Below are positions 52,282 through 62,360 of a stretch of DNA of 64,000 nucleotides, piece after piece (position 1 is the first letter of the stretch; the number at the start of each line of letters is the position of its first letter). Below the pieces are notes generated by a model, which had not been told where the DNA came from, made no database searches, and was given only the letters and a program-made list of their open reading frames with translations. This stretch comes from Amorphus orientalis. GTDB taxonomy: Bacteria; Pseudomonadota; Alphaproteobacteria; Rhizobiales; Amorphaceae. The stretch spans positions 496,001-560,000 of the forward strand of contig NZ_JAUSUL010000002.1 of NCBI RefSeq assembly GCF_030814015.1, given 5' to 3'. Made by a program: the position numbers and the translations under genes.

Positions 52282-52518
52282 ATGAGCGACATCGCGGAAC
52301 GGGTGAAGAAGATCGTCGTGGAGCACCTCGGCGTAGAGCCGGAGAAGGTCACGGAGAACGCCAGTTTCATTGACGACCTGGGGGCGGACAGCCTGGATAC
52401 GGTCGAACTCGTCATGGCTTTCGAAGAAGAGTTCGCCGTTGAAATTCCGGACGACGCGGCCGAGACCATTCTCACGGTCGGCGACGCCGTGAAGTTCCTC
52501 GAGAAGAACACCCAGTAA
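52282..52518 (+). CDS. acpP: acyl carrier protein
   Basis: A 78-residue acidic carrier protein. S37 in [16 protein letters not shown] receives the 4'-phosphopantetheine arm that carries acyl intermediates. The sequence is close to ACPs of other alphaproteobacteria. It is preceded by a 264-base gap with no other gene and followed by fabF. Confidence 0.97.
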   Translation: MSDIAERVKKIVVEHLGVEPEKVTENASFIDDLGADSLDTVELVMAFEEEFAVEIPDDAAETILTVGDAVKFLEKNTQ

Positions 52519-52536
52519 GAGCGCCGACCCGTCCGT

Positions 52537-52559
52537 CGGCCCTTGGCGATCAGGGGCCG
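52537..52559 (+). terminator. stem-loop between acpP and fabF
   Basis: CGGCCC (52537-52542) pairs with GGGCCG (52554-52559) around an 11-base loop, 18 bases after acpP. It could reduce read-through so that acpP mRNA exceeds fabF mRNA, as seen for acpP in other bacteria. Confidence 0.4.
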
Positions 52560-52610
52560 AAGGACGCGGAGGCAGAGAGCCAACGACAAGCGAGAGGCGG
52601 CAGCCATTTG

Positions 52611-53876
52611 ATGAGACGCGTGGTGGTAACGGGGCTGGGAACGGTGAACCCGCTGGGATGCGGGGTTGAAGCGGCCTGGGCCAACGCGTTGAGTGGCAAG
52701 AGTGGCGCCTCGCGCGTCGAGCACGTCGACGTGTCCGATATCGCTTGTCAGATCGCCTGCCAGATTCCGCGGGGCGACGGCTCAAACGGTACCTTCAATC
52801 CGGACGACTGGATGGAGGTTAAGGAACGCCGCAAGGTGGATGACTTCATCGTCTTCGCCATGGCGGCAGCCGAGCAGGCCCTTTCGGACGCCGACTGGAA
52901 GCCGACGTCCTACGAGGACCAGATCAAGACCGGTGTCCTGATCGGGTCCGGCATCGGCGGCCTGATGGGGATCGAGGACGGAGCGATGACGCTCCGCGAC
53001 CGCGGTCCGCGCCGGCTTTCTCCCTTTTTCATTCCCGGCCGCCTGATCAATCTGGCGTCCGGCTACGTGTCGATCCGCTACGGCCTCAAGGGGCCGAACC
53101 ATGCGGTCGTCACCGCCTGTTCGACCGGCGCGCACGCGATCGGCGATGCCGCGCGTCTGATCGCGCTGGAAGATGCGGACGTGATGGTGGCCGGCGGCTC
53201 GGAATCGCCGATCGGCCGGCTGGCGCTCGCCGGCTTCTCCGCCTGCCGCGCTCTGTCCACACATTTCAACGACAGCCCGGAAAAAGGGTCGCGTCCCTAT
53301 GACCGCGACCGCGACGGCTTCGTCATGGGCGAGGGCGCCGGCATCGTGGTGCTCGAGGAATACGAGCACGCCAAGGCGCGCGGCGCGAAGATCTACGGTG
53401 AGGTCATCGGCTACGGCCTGTCCGGCGACGCCTATCACATCACCGCGCCGTCGGAAGACGGTGACGGCGCCTACCGCTGCATGTCCGCGGCCTTGAAGCG
53501 GGCCGGGGTCACGCCGTCGGAGATCGATTATATCAACGCGCACGGCACCTCGACGCCGATGGGCGACGAGATCGAGCTGGGCGCGGTCGAGCGGCTGATG
53601 GGCAACGCCGCCGGCGACCTGACCATGTCGTCGACCAAATCGGTGACAGGACATCTGCTCGGAGCGGCCGGCGCGGTCGAAGCCATCTTCTCCCTGCTCG
53701 CGATTCGCGATAACAAGATTCCGCCGACGATCAACCTGGACAATCCCTCGGTCGAGACGCCCATCGATCTCGCCCCCCACGTCGCCGTGGAACGGGAAGT
53801 GAATGTCGCCCTGTCGAACTCGTTCGGCTTCGGCGGCACCAACGCTTCGCTCGTGTTCCGGCGGGTGGACGGCTGA
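52611..53876 (+). CDS. fabF: 3-oxoacyl-ACP synthase II
   Basis: A 421-residue condensing enzyme for chain elongation. Catalytic Cys in TACSTGAHAIGDA, His in NAHGTSTPMGD and His in GHLLGAAGAVE are present, as is the C-terminal NSFGFGGTNASLVF. The start is taken at ATG 52611; an in-frame TTG lies directly before it. It follows acpP. Confidence 0.95.
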   Translation: MRRVVVTGLGTVNPLGCGVEAAWANALSGKSGASRVEHVDVSDIACQIACQIPRGDGSNGTFNPDDWMEVKERRKVDDFIVFAMAAAEQALSDADWKPTSYEDQIKTGVLIGSGIGGLMGIEDGAMTLRDRGPRRLSPFFIPGRLINLASGYVSIRYGLKGPNHAVVTACSTGAHAIGDAARLIALEDADVMVAGGSESPIGRLALAGFSACRALSTHFNDSPEKGSRPYDRDRDGFVMGEGAGIVVLEEYEHAKARGAKIYGEVIGYGLSGDAYHITAPSEDGDGAYRCMSAALKRAGVTPSEIDYINAHGTSTPMGDEIELGAVERLMGNAAGDLTMSSTKSVTGHLLGAAGAVEAIFSLLAIRDNKIPPTINLDNPSVETPIDLAPHVAVEREVNVALSNSFGFGGTNASLVFRRVDG

Positions 53877-53884
53877 CGGAGCCC

Positions 53885-53905
53885 GGGGCCGCCGTTCGCG
53901 GCCTC
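53885..53905 (+). terminator. fabF terminator-like hairpin
   Basis: GGGGCCGC (53885-53892) and GCGGCCTC (53898-53905) form an 8-bp stem with one G-T pair and a CGTTC loop, followed by GATTTAGG. It lies 8 bases after the fabF stop. Confidence 0.5.
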
Positions 53906-54027
53906 GATTTAGGCTCGATCGGGTGTGACTTTGCCGTCGCCACGGGCTGGTGGTCTGGCGTAGATCGAGGATTGTCTGCACGCATTCGCGGTTCGTCGGC
54001 CGCGGAGCCGCCGATCGGGAAATCAGG

Positions 54028-55200
54028 ATGAACAAGGACGCATCGAATAAGTCCGGACCGGGTGATCGAAACCGGCCGCGGCCTGTCGCTGCGCGACCCT
54101 CGCCGCGCAGTCCGCGCGAGGCGCTTCAGCCGGAACTCGCGCCGCCGCCGCCGCCGAAGGTGCGCTCGCGGCAGGCACGGCATCCGGTCGTGATCGTGCT
54201 GAATTTCTTCCTCACCCTCGGGCTCGTCGCCGCGCTTGCCGCCGCCGCCGGCCTCTACTGGAGCCGGGCGGAGTTCCTGGCCCCGGGGCCGGCCGCTTCG
54301 GACGCGAATTTCGTGGTCGCGGAGGGCAGCTCGGTGGAGAACATTGCGGCCCAGATGGAAGAGCGGGGGATCATTTCCAACCGCTGGATCTTCGTCGGTG
54401 CGTCGCAGATGCTGAACACCGCCACCAAGATCAAGGCGGGCGAGTACCTGATCCCGGCGCATTCCAGCATGGAGCAGGTGATGGAGCGCCTCGTGGAAGG
54501 TCGCTCCATCCAGCACGCGGTGACCATTCCCGAAGGCCTGACCAGCGCCCAGATCGTGAGCCGTCTGAACGAAGATCCGATCCTGGTGGGCGACATCGAC
54601 GTCATTCCGGCGGAAGGCAGCCTGCTTCCGGAAACCTACAAGTTCACCCGTGGCACCTCCCGTATGGAGATGCTGGAGCGCATGCAGCGGGCCCACGAGA
54701 AAGTTCTCGACGAGGCGTGGGAGCGGCGTGTCGACGACCTGCCGATCGACAGCAAGGACGACGTCGTCACGCTGGCGTCGATCGTGGAGAAGGAGACCGG
54801 CCGGGCCGATGAGCGCAACCGGGTGGCCGGAGTGTTCCTGAACCGGCTCCAGCGCGGAATGAAGCTGCAGTCGGATCCGACCATTCTCTACGGGCTGTAT
54901 GGCGGCGAAGCCTGGGAACAGGCCCGGACGATCTACCGCTCCGACCTGGAACGGCCGAACGCCTACAACACCTATCAGATCGACGGATTGCCGCCCGGGC
55001 CGATCGCCAATCCGGGCCGCGCCGCGATCGAGGCGGTCACCAATCCGTCGCGCACCGACGACCTTTATTTCGTCGCCGACGGCTCCGGTGGTCACGCGTT
55101 CGCCGAGACCTACGCCGAGCATCAGCGCAACGTCGCCCGCTGGCGCGAGATCGAGGCGGAGCGGGCGAACAGCGGCGGCTCCGAATCGCAGGCGAACTAG
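54028..55200 (+). CDS. mltG: endolytic murein transglycosylase MltG
   Basis: A 390-residue inner-membrane lytic transglycosylase that cuts nascent glycan strands. A Pro-rich cytoplasmic N-terminus is followed by a membrane helix (about residues 55-77) and a LysM-like region. The YceG catalytic domain has the glutamate in ASIVEKETGRADER, plus QSDPTILYGLYG and YNTYQIDGLPPGPIANPG. The start at ATG 54028 follows AATCAGG. It sits in the alphaproteobacterial fabF-mltG-yicC-gmk order. Confidence 0.93.
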   Translation: MNKDASNKSGPGDRNRPRPVAARPSPRSPREALQPELAPPPPPKVRSRQARHPVVIVLNFFLTLGLVAALAAAAGLYWSRAEFLAPGPAASDANFVVAEGSSVENIAAQMEERGIISNRWIFVGASQMLNTATKIKAGEYLIPAHSSMEQVMERLVEGRSIQHAVTIPEGLTSAQIVSRLNEDPILVGDIDVIPAEGSLLPETYKFTRGTSRMEMLERMQRAHEKVLDEAWERRVDDLPIDSKDDVVTLASIVEKETGRADERNRVAGVFLNRLQRGMKLQSDPTILYGLYGGEAWEQARTIYRSDLERPNAYNTYQIDGLPPGPIANPGRAAIEAVTNPSRTDDLYFVADGSGGHAFAETYAEHQRNVARWREIEAERANSGGSESQAN

Positions 55201-55288
55201 GCATGGCGTTTGAGATCCGCACGGTGGCCCGCGGGGCGCAGCTTCGCGTGTCCACCGGGGCAAACCCGTTGGTTTGGGGAGACCGTTC

Positions 55289-56170
55289 ATGACGCTCTCC
55301 TCGATGACGGGATTTGCGTCCGCACGCGGCGAAGCCGACGGGGTGAGCTGGGCCTGGGAGGCCCGTTCGGTCAACGGGCGGGGACTGGATGTCCGGTTGC
55401 GCCTGCCTCCAGGCTGGGACCGGCTCGATCCGGTCGTCCGCGACCGGGTGTCGAAACGCTTCAAGCGCGGCAACGTGTCGATCTCGCTTGCCGTGTCGCA
55501 GACCGAAAGCGTCGCCCGTTACACACTGAACGAGAGCCATCTGGAAGCCATTCTGGCCCTGATCCGGCCGCTCCAGGCGAGCGGCGAGGTGGCGCCGCCG
55601 AGTGCCGACGGGCTGCTCGCCATCAAGGGCGTGCTTGAACCGGTCGAGGTCGCGTCGACCTCCGACGAGGGGCTCGATGAGCGCATCCTGGGCGACCTGG
55701 ATCGTCTGCTCGCCATGCTGGAGGAGAACCGGCGTGCCGAGGGGACGCGGCTCGCCGGCGTTGTCCGGGCTCAGGTGACGGCGATCTCCGATCTCGCGAA
55801 ATCGGCCCGGGCGCACCCCTCGCGCAGCACCGAAGCCGTACGCGACCGGCTCGCCGCACAGGTCACGGCGCTGCTGGACGCCTCCAATTCCCTCGACGAG
55901 GCCCGGCTTTACCAGGAGGCGGCCCTGCTGGCCACGCGGGCCGACATCGCCGAAGAGCTCGACCGCCTCGACGGGCACGTGGAGGCCGCGGCCGCGCTGT
56001 TGTCGGACGGCGGTGCCGTCGGCCGGCGCCTCGATTTCCTCGCGCAGGAATGCCACCGGGAGGCCAATACGCTGACCTCCAAGTCCGTGCACCGGGACGT
56101 GACCGCGCTCGGGCTGGAACTGAAGGTGGTGATCGACCAGCTGCGCGAGCAGGTCCAGAATCTGGAGTAG
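55289..56170 (+). CDS. yicC: YicC family protein (RNA-degradation-associated)
   Basis: A 293-residue YicC protein. The N-terminal SSMTGFASARGE and the C-terminal DFLAQECHREANTLTSKS with LELKVVIDQLREQVQNLE are hallmarks. Recent family knowledge links YicC to RNase activity and small-RNA turnover. The start at 55289 follows GGGGAGA. The gene is 4 bases before gmk, a conserved pairing. Confidence 0.9.
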   Translation: MTLSSMTGFASARGEADGVSWAWEARSVNGRGLDVRLRLPPGWDRLDPVVRDRVSKRFKRGNVSISLAVSQTESVARYTLNESHLEAILALIRPLQASGEVAPPSADGLLAIKGVLEPVEVASTSDEGLDERILGDLDRLLAMLEENRRAEGTRLAGVVRAQVTAISDLAKSARAHPSRSTEAVRDRLAAQVTALLDASNSLDEARLYQEAALLATRADIAEELDRLDGHVEAAAALLSDGGAVGRRLDFLAQECHREANTLTSKSVHRDVTALGLELKVVIDQLREQVQNLE

Positions 56171-56174
56171 ACGC

Positions 56175-56819
56175 GTGTCGGAACCGAAGGCCGATCTGCC
56201 CCGCCGGGGCGTCATGCTGGTGCTGTCCTCGCCTTCGGGGGCGGGCAAGTCGACCCTCTCGCGCGCGGTTCTGGACACCGACGACAATATCGAGCTGTCG
56301 ATTTCGGCGACCACCCGCGCCAAGCGCATGAGCGAAGCCGACGGCGTGCACTATCACTTCATGTCGCAGCGCCAGTTCGAGGCGATGCGGGACCAGGGCG
56401 AGCTCCTCGAATGGGCCGAGGTCCACGGCAACTTCTATGGAACGCCCCGCGCGCCCGTCGAAGCGGCCCTGGCGCGCGGCGAGGACATCCTGTTCGACAT
56501 CGACTGGCAGGGCACCTTGCAGCTCTACGAGTCGAGCCGGGAAGACGTGGTGTCGATCTTCGTGCTGCCGCCTTCCGGGGCGGAGCTGAAGGTCCGTCTG
56601 GAACGCCGGGCGGAGGACGATGCGGAGACGATCGCCAAGCGCCTCTCGAACGCCAAGACCGAACTGACGCACTGGAGCGAGTACGACTACGTCATCGTCA
56701 ACGACGATCTCGAACGGGCTCTGGCCGGCGTGCGGTCCATCCTGGCCGCCGAACGCCTGAAGCGCGCCCGGTCGCCGGGCCTGTCCGATTTCGTGGACGG
56801 TCTGATCGCCGATCTCTGA
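56175..56819 (+). CDS. gmk: guanylate kinase
   Basis: A 214-residue kinase that phosphorylates GMP to GDP. The P-loop is SSPSGAGKST, with SISATTRAKRMSEADGVHYHF and the EWAEVHGNFYGTP GMP-binding segment. Translation appears to start at GTG 56175 (MSEPKADLPRRG). It converges with rsmA 55 bases downstream, without a clear terminator. Confidence 0.95.
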   Translation: MSEPKADLPRRGVMLVLSSPSGAGKSTLSRAVLDTDDNIELSISATTRAKRMSEADGVHYHFMSQRQFEAMRDQGELLEWAEVHGNFYGTPRAPVEAALARGEDILFDIDWQGTLQLYESSREDVVSIFVLPPSGAELKVRLERRAEDDAETIAKRLSNAKTELTHWSEYDYVIVNDDLERALAGVRSILAAERLKRARSPGLSDFVDGLIADL

Positions 56820-56874
56820 ACCGAACGGTCGATGGGCGCGTATCCGTGCCTCTCACCGGATGGCTGAAGCTGGT

Positions 56875-57744
56875 TCAGTCCGACCGGACATCGCTCCCGG
56901 CCCGGGTCTGGTCCAGCGCGCGCGCGAGTGCCACGAAACCCTCCACGGACACCGTCTCCGCCCGTGCGGTTGGCTCCAGGCCGGCGGATTCGATCAGGGC
57001 GAGGGTGTCGCCGCCCAGGCTCTTCAGGCTCTGACGGAGCATCTTGCGGCGCTGCCCGAACGCGGCCGCCGTGACCCGGCTGAGCGTCGGGCCGTGGCAG
57101 GCGAGCGGTTCCGCACGGGGCGTCAGGTGCACCACGGCCGACACGACCTTCGGCGGCGGCGTGAAGGCCTTCGGGCTGATGTCGAAGAGGATCCGGGCTT
57201 CGGCGCGCCAGCCGGTCAGGACGCTGAGCCGTCCGTAGGCCGCGCTCCCGGGCTTTGCGATCAGCCGCTCCGCCACCTCTTTCTGAAACATGAGGGTAAG
57301 CGACTGCCACCAGGGAGGCCACGGCTCGGTTTCCAGCCAGCCGACGAGCAGGGCCGTTCCGACGTTGTACGGCAGGTTCGCCACGATAGTGCCGGGCCGG
57401 CCATCGAGGTGCGCCGCCATGTCGACGGACAGCGCATCGCCTTCGATGATCTCCAGCCGTCCGGGATAGTGCGCGGCGACATCCTGCAGCGCCTCCACGC
57501 AGCGGCGATCACGCTCGATGGCCACGACCTTGCGCGCGCCCTCCATCAGGAGCGCCCGGGTCAGGCCGCCCGGCCCGGGGCCGACCTCGACGACGGTTGC
57601 GGCCGACAGGTCACCGCCGGCCCGTGCGATGCGCCGGGTGAGATTGAGGTCGAGAAGAAAATTCTGGCCGAGCGATTTGCGCGCGCTGAGGCCGTGGGCG
57701 CGGATGACGTCGCGCAGCGGCGGCAGCGGATCGTCTTCACTCAT
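56875..57744 (-). CDS. rsmA: 16S rRNA dimethyladenosine transferase
   Basis: A 289-residue KsgA that dimethylates two adjacent adenosines in 16S helix 45. [10 protein letters not shown], the SAM motif [10 protein letters not shown] and the catalytic NLPYNVGT are intact, and [10 protein letters not shown] follows. Its start overlaps the pdxA stop by 8 bases, so it is translated from the same transcript as the lptD-surA-pdxA run. Confidence 0.95.
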   Translation of the reverse strand: MSEDDPLPPLRDVIRAHGLSARKSLGQNFLLDLNLTRRIARAGGDLSAATVVEVGPGPGGLTRALLMEGARKVVAIERDRRCVEALQDVAAHYPGRLEIIEGDALSVDMAAHLDGRPGTIVANLPYNVGTALLVGWLETEPWPPWWQSLTLMFQKEVAERLIAKPGSAAYGRLSVLTGWRAEARILFDISPKAFTPPPKVVSAVVHLTPRAEPLACHGPTLSRVTAAAFGQRRKMLRQSLKSLGGDTLALIESAGLEPTARAETVSVEGFVALARALDQTRAGSDVRSD

Positions 57745-58786
57745 CGAGATCGGCGGGAGCGGTCCCGATGGTGCTCATCCCGTCGGCCATGGCGAGCGCT
57801 GCCAGAAAGCTCTCGGGACCCGCCCGGCCAGTTGCCGCCAGGTCGAAGGCGGTGCCATGGTCCGGAGACGTGCGCACGAAGGGCAGGCCGAGGGTGACGT
57901 TGACCGTCTCGTCGAAGGCGAGCGTCTTCACCGGGATCAGGGCCTGATCGTGATACATGGCCAGCACCACGTCGTAGCCCGCCCGGGCGCGGGCGGAGAA
58001 GATCGCGTCGGCCGGGAAGGGGCCTCTGACGTCGAGGCCTTCGTCCTTGAGCCGGGCGATCGCAGGTGCGATCACGGCTTCGTCCTCGCTGCCGAGCGCG
58101 CCGCCTTCGCCCGCATGCGGATTGAGCCCCGTGACCGCGATCCGGGGCGCGGGGATGCCGAAGCGGTCGCGCAGATCGGCGTCGACGATCCGTCCGGTGG
58201 TGACGATCATGTCGGAGGTCAGCGCGTTCGGGACGTCCCGCAGGGGAATGTGGACGGTTACGGGAACGGTCCGCAACTGGGGGCCGGCGAGCATCATGAT
58301 CGGCGTCGCCGGCACCTTGTACAGATGCTCGGCTAGGGCGCCGAGATATTCGGTATGGCCAGGATAGGTGAAGTTTGCGCCGTAGAGGCTCTTCTTGTGG
58401 ATCGGGCTGGTGACGACGGCCCGGGCCTCTCCGGCGTGGACCGCGGTCACGGCCCGGTCGATCGAGCCGATCACGGCCGCCGCGTCGGCTCCCGACGGCG
58501 CGCCCGGAACGCCGGCTACGGCGCAGTCGAGCGACACCACCGGAATGGCGCGGCCGAACAGCGCCACCGCTTCCGACGGGCTGCAGACCTCAAGCCGGAC
58601 ATCGAGGCCGAGGGCCTCGGCGCGTCGGGCGAGAAACTCCGGGTCGCCGGCCACGAAGAAGGGCGGCACGGCCTGGCGGTCCCGCATGGACCAGGCCATC
58701 AGCGCGAGATCCGGGCCGATGCCGGCCGGTTCGCCGAGGGTGACGGCCAGCGGGGCTGGCTGCCGGTCGTGGGCCCTGTCGAGCAT
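57737..58786 (-). CDS. pdxA: 4-hydroxythreonine-4-phosphate dehydrogenase
   Basis: A 349-residue NAD-dependent enzyme of pyridoxal-phosphate synthesis. The metal-binding histidines lie in [24 protein letters not shown] and [13 protein letters not shown]. The N-terminal [18 protein letters not shown] is standard. It lies 7 bases after the SurA-like gene and overlaps rsmA. Confidence 0.94.
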   Translation of the reverse strand: MLDRAHDRQPAPLAVTLGEPAGIGPDLALMAWSMRDRQAVPPFFVAGDPEFLARRAEALGLDVRLEVCSPSEAVALFGRAIPVVSLDCAVAGVPGAPSGADAAAVIGSIDRAVTAVHAGEARAVVTSPIHKKSLYGANFTYPGHTEYLGALAEHLYKVPATPIMMLAGPQLRTVPVTVHIPLRDVPNALTSDMIVTTGRIVDADLRDRFGIPAPRIAVTGLNPHAGEGGALGSEDEAVIAPAIARLKDEGLDVRGPFPADAIFSARARAGYDVVLAMYHDQALIPVKTLAFDETVNVTLGLPFVRTSPDHGTAFDLAATGRAGPESFLAALAMADGMSTIGTAPADLDE

Positions 58787-58793
58787 GGCCGGA

Positions 58794-59741
58794 TCAGCGC
58801 CGCTCGATCACGGCATCCTTGCGCAGATTGCGGAGGTACTGGCGGGAAAAGAGCTCGCCTTCCTCGCCCGCAATTTCCTGCTGCACTTCCTGGATTGCAG
58901 CTTCCGTGCTCCGGACGGTCTCTTTCGCGCAGACCGCAATCATCACGTAGCCCTCGTCGGACTTCTCCGGGGGCGTCAGGCGGCCGACGCTGGTCTCCTC
59001 GATCGTGGCCTGCATCTCGTCCGGAAGCTCGTTTGCGAGGCGACGGCCGACCGACTTGACGACGACCCCCTGCAGTTCGCGGGCGAGCGACAGACCGTCG
59101 GCGCAGGACGTGAACCGGGACCGCAGCTGACGGGCCTTGGCCTGGGCGCGGGAAGCCTCACCGCCGGACGCGTTCTTCGGCACCACGACAATCACGCGGT
59201 CGAGCTGGTATTCGGTGATGTCCTTCGCGGCTTCGCTGCCTTTCTCGCGCAGCGTGGCGATCAGGTCCTGCTCGGTCAGCGAACGCGAACTGCTGTAGCG
59301 CGAGCGGACCACCTGGGCCCAGGCGATCTGGGTCCTCAGCCGGTCTTTCAAGGTCTGCGGGTTCACGCCGTTCTGAAGCAGGGCCTTCTCGAAGTTCGAG
59401 GGCGAGAGCTTCACGCGCTGGGCGATGTCGGCGAACGCGGAATTCACCTGGGCATCGGGCACCCGGACGCCGTTGCGCTTGGCCTCCTGCATCTGGAGCG
59501 TCTCCTCGATGAGCTGCTCCTGGGCTTCGCTGCGCGGATTGCGACCGCCGCCGCCGGTCAGCCGGACCAGCTTGGCCCTCTGATCGATGGCATAGTTGGT
59601 GATCGGTTCGTCGTTCACGACGAGTTCGATCCGCGTCTGGGCGAATGCCGGCTGCTGCGTTTGGAACAGCGCGATGAGACCCAGCGCCACGAGCCAGATT
59701 GCCGGGATGCGAAGAAAACCAGTCCGTACCGCCACGCTCAT
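58794..59741 (-). CDS. SurA-like periplasmic chaperone/peptidyl-prolyl isomerase
   Basis: A 315-residue exported protein with a signal peptide (residues about 14-35, ending AFAQ). The SurA N-terminal chaperone domain (VVNDEPITNYAIDQRAKLV, about 38-165) is followed by a diverged parvulin-like region (about 170-280) and a C-terminal helix. It is shorter than E. coli SurA, with one rather than two isomerase-like domains, as usual in alphaproteobacteria. Two cysteines lie in SCADG and VCAKE. Position directly after lptD supports a role in outer-membrane protein folding. The start is ATG 59741. Confidence 0.85.
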   Translation of the reverse strand: MSVAVRTGFLRIPAIWLVALGLIALFQTQQPAFAQTRIELVVNDEPITNYAIDQRAKLVRLTGGGGRNPRSEAQEQLIEETLQMQEAKRNGVRVPDAQVNSAFADIAQRVKLSPSNFEKALLQNGVNPQTLKDRLRTQIAWAQVVRSRYSSSRSLTEQDLIATLREKGSEAAKDITEYQLDRVIVVVPKNASGGEASRAQAKARQLRSRFTSCADGLSLARELQGVVVKSVGRRLANELPDEMQATIEETSVGRLTPPEKSDEGYVMIAVCAKETVRSTEAAIQEVQQEIAGEEGELFSRQYLRNLRKDAVIERR

Positions 59742-59939
59742 CCTCCAATTGCGCCTGTCGCGTGGTGTCCACGTCGTGAGCCGCTGCCTCCGCCGGATCG
59801 GCGCGCGGCTGCGCCGTCGGCAGGAACGCGCCGAGCTGCGCGTTCGGTAAAGCTTCCGTCGACCGGCGCCTCGAGGATCATCCGCCAGCGGCTCCATCTG
59901 TCCCTGGGAGCCCGAAACCGGCGATCCGACCGCTCCGGA

Positions 59940-62360
59940 TCAATCGGTAAGATAATCGTTCACGAGGCCGGTTGACAGGTCCGTGTCGCCGAGCGTCCGC
60001 AGGCCGAAGCGGAAGAACACCGTGCGATCGACCGGATAGGTCGGATAGCCGCCCCGGTCTTCGGAGAAGGTGAGGGACACCGACATGGAATCGTCGTCGT
60101 AGCCCACACCAAACCCGTCACGCACCACGCCCGAATCCTCCAGGTCGTAGCGAACCCGTCCATACAGGCGCCAGTTCCGCAGGAACCTCAGGTTCGCGGC
60201 GCCCTGAACCTCGCGCCGATCCTCGGTGATCCCGAGATCCGGCTGCGCAGCCATGAAGGCGTAGATCACCTGCGACGTCACCGGTCCGGTCACGCCGGTG
60301 GCCTGGGCCTCGAAACGGTTCGGCTCGAGATCCTCGCTGTCCAGCCGGCCCTGCGCGCTGAGATTGAGCCCCATATTTGTGTCGAGATAGAGGCTCGCGA
60401 CATAGTCGGAGGCGTCGTCTTCGAGGCCCGAATATTCCGTGGCGTCGAGGATGCCCGGCGCGGAATAGGAGTTTTTGCCGGCCAGCTGATAGGACTGTCC
60501 GATCAGGCCCGACAGGAAACCTCCGCCGTAGGTCGAGGCGGTATAGCGCAGGCCGAGGTTGGCGCGGGTGCCGCCCTCGACGCGGTCGAATCCGGAGAAC
60601 TTGTCAGCCTGGAACAGGGTCGTGTCGTCGAACACGATGCTCTGGGCATCTTCGTTCGGCAACTCTCCGATGCCCGTCTCGTCCGGTCGGGCAATGACCT
60701 GGGCGACCGGTTCGAACAGCTGGGTGCCCCAGCTGTGGGCGCTGAGCCAGGGATAGCGGTATTCCACGCCCGCAGTCGGCATGGCGCGACCGACCAGGGT
60801 TTCGTCGGCCAGCGCGGTGACGTTCGGATCCGTGGAGTCCAGCATGAACAGGTCGGCCTGCGCGGAGACGAACGGCGTGAAGATCTGTCCGATCGGGTCG
60901 ATCAGCTGCCGGCGCCAGTCGGCCTTGGCGCTGGTCCGCGTGAAGGTGCCCGCGACGCCGCGGAACCGGGCCTGGCCGTTGGTCGTGAAGATGGCGTCGG
61001 TCTCGTCGCGGGTCAGCGAGGTGAGGTTCATGTCGTAGGAGAACTGGCCACCGAGGATCGGCTGGTCGGACAGCACCTTGTAGTCCACCACGGGGTGGAC
61101 GTACGGCTGCTTTTCCTGCTGGTCGATTCCCGTCGGCGTGAACGGCGAGCCGATCGGCGGCGAGGTCACGCCGCGATAGGTGTAGTCCTCCCGCAGCACC
61201 TGATAGGCCATCGCCCGCGCGTCGAAATAATTCATCCCGGCAATGCCGGTGAGGAAGATCTGCGATGTGCTCGTCGACTGCCACAGCTGGGCGTAGTCGC
61301 TGGCGAACGTAACGTCGCTGAAATAGGCGGCGTCCCAGCCCCAGGTCCAGTACTGGTTGATCGTGAACCGCCCGGTGCCAACGATCGCTCCGCGATAGTC
61401 GGTATCGCCGGCCGTTCCAGCAAAAGCGCTCGGATCCAGCTGCTTGATGCCGGCACCGCGGATCGAGATCTCGCCGCTGCGAAGCTGCTGACGGTATTCC
61501 ACGTCGAGCAGAACACCCTGGCGGGACATCGGCGTCGCCGTAAAGGTGACGTCCCAACTCTCGGCCGGCGCCCAGTAGTACGGGATCGACGCGCCGGCAC
61601 CGAGGTCTTCCGAATAGAAGACGGCCGGACGCAGGAAACCGGACCGGCGCTTCTGGCTCGGATCGGGGTGACTGAAATAGGGGAAGTACGCGACGGGGAC
61701 GCCCCAGAACTCGAAGCGCGGTCCGCGGTAGGTGATGGTCTTCTTGTCCTTGTCGTGGACGATCTTGGTCGCCTTGATCTGCCAGGTCGGCGGCCGGTCC
61801 GGATTGGCAAGGCAGGAATAGCACGCTGTGTAGACGCCGCGGTGCAGCGTCGTGACCGTTCCGTCCTCCCGTTCGGCGCGCTCCGCGGCGAGGCGGGTGC
61901 GCTCCGGCGTGTCGATGCGCAGGGAGTTGACGAAGCCGTCCCGGAAATCGTCCGTCAGCGAGATCGTTTCCGCGACGATGATGTTTCCATCCGGCTCGGT
62001 GAGCTTGGCGCCGTTTTCGGCCGTAAAGCGGCCCGTTGTGCGGTCGAGCTTCACCCGGTTCGCGAACAGGGTATAGCCGTTATAGTACATCTCGACGTTG
62101 CCGACCGCCGAGATGACGTCGGTCTCACGGTCGTAGATCAGCTCGTCGGCCTGCAGCACCAGCTCCGAATCGCCGGCGGGCGCGGCCGACGCGAAGAGAT
62201 CGTCTTCCTGCGTGTCCTGGGCGAGGGCGAGCGGAGGCGCGATCAGCGCCGTCGTCAGGACGAGCGCCAACAGCACCCCGGCACCACGCCGCGGCGACGT
62301 CAGCCGGCGAACGGAAGCCTTCTGGCCCGGCTGTAAAATGCGACGCATCCCCAGCCTCAT
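59940..62360 (-). CDS. lptD: LPS-assembly protein LptD
   Basis: An 806-residue outer-membrane barrel that inserts lipopolysaccharide. A signal peptide (residues about 28-50, ending ALAQ) is followed by an LptA-like beta-jellyroll (about 70-240) and the C-terminal barrel, with many alternating aromatic strands. Cysteines occur in YTACYSCLANPD, where disulfide linkage is plausible. The start at 62360 overlaps the lptG stop (ATGA); an ATG at 62348 is an alternative. Confidence 0.93.
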   Translation of the reverse strand: MRLGMRRILQPGQKASVRRLTSPRRGAGVLLALVLTTALIAPPLALAQDTQEDDLFASAAPAGDSELVLQADELIYDRETDVISAVGNVEMYYNGYTLFANRVKLDRTTGRFTAENGAKLTEPDGNIIVAETISLTDDFRDGFVNSLRIDTPERTRLAAERAEREDGTVTTLHRGVYTACYSCLANPDRPPTWQIKATKIVHDKDKKTITYRGPRFEFWGVPVAYFPYFSHPDPSQKRRSGFLRPAVFYSEDLGAGASIPYYWAPAESWDVTFTATPMSRQGVLLDVEYRQQLRSGEISIRGAGIKQLDPSAFAGTAGDTDYRGAIVGTGRFTINQYWTWGWDAAYFSDVTFASDYAQLWQSTSTSQIFLTGIAGMNYFDARAMAYQVLREDYTYRGVTSPPIGSPFTPTGIDQQEKQPYVHPVVDYKVLSDQPILGGQFSYDMNLTSLTRDETDAIFTTNGQARFRGVAGTFTRTSAKADWRRQLIDPIGQIFTPFVSAQADLFMLDSTDPNVTALADETLVGRAMPTAGVEYRYPWLSAHSWGTQLFEPVAQVIARPDETGIGELPNEDAQSIVFDDTTLFQADKFSGFDRVEGGTRANLGLRYTASTYGGGFLSGLIGQSYQLAGKNSYSAPGILDATEYSGLEDDASDYVASLYLDTNMGLNLSAQGRLDSEDLEPNRFEAQATGVTGPVTSQVIYAFMAAQPDLGITEDRREVQGAANLRFLRNWRLYGRVRYDLEDSGVVRDGFGVGYDDDSMSVSLTFSEDRGGYPTYPVDRTVFFRFGLRTLGDTDLSTGLVNDYLTD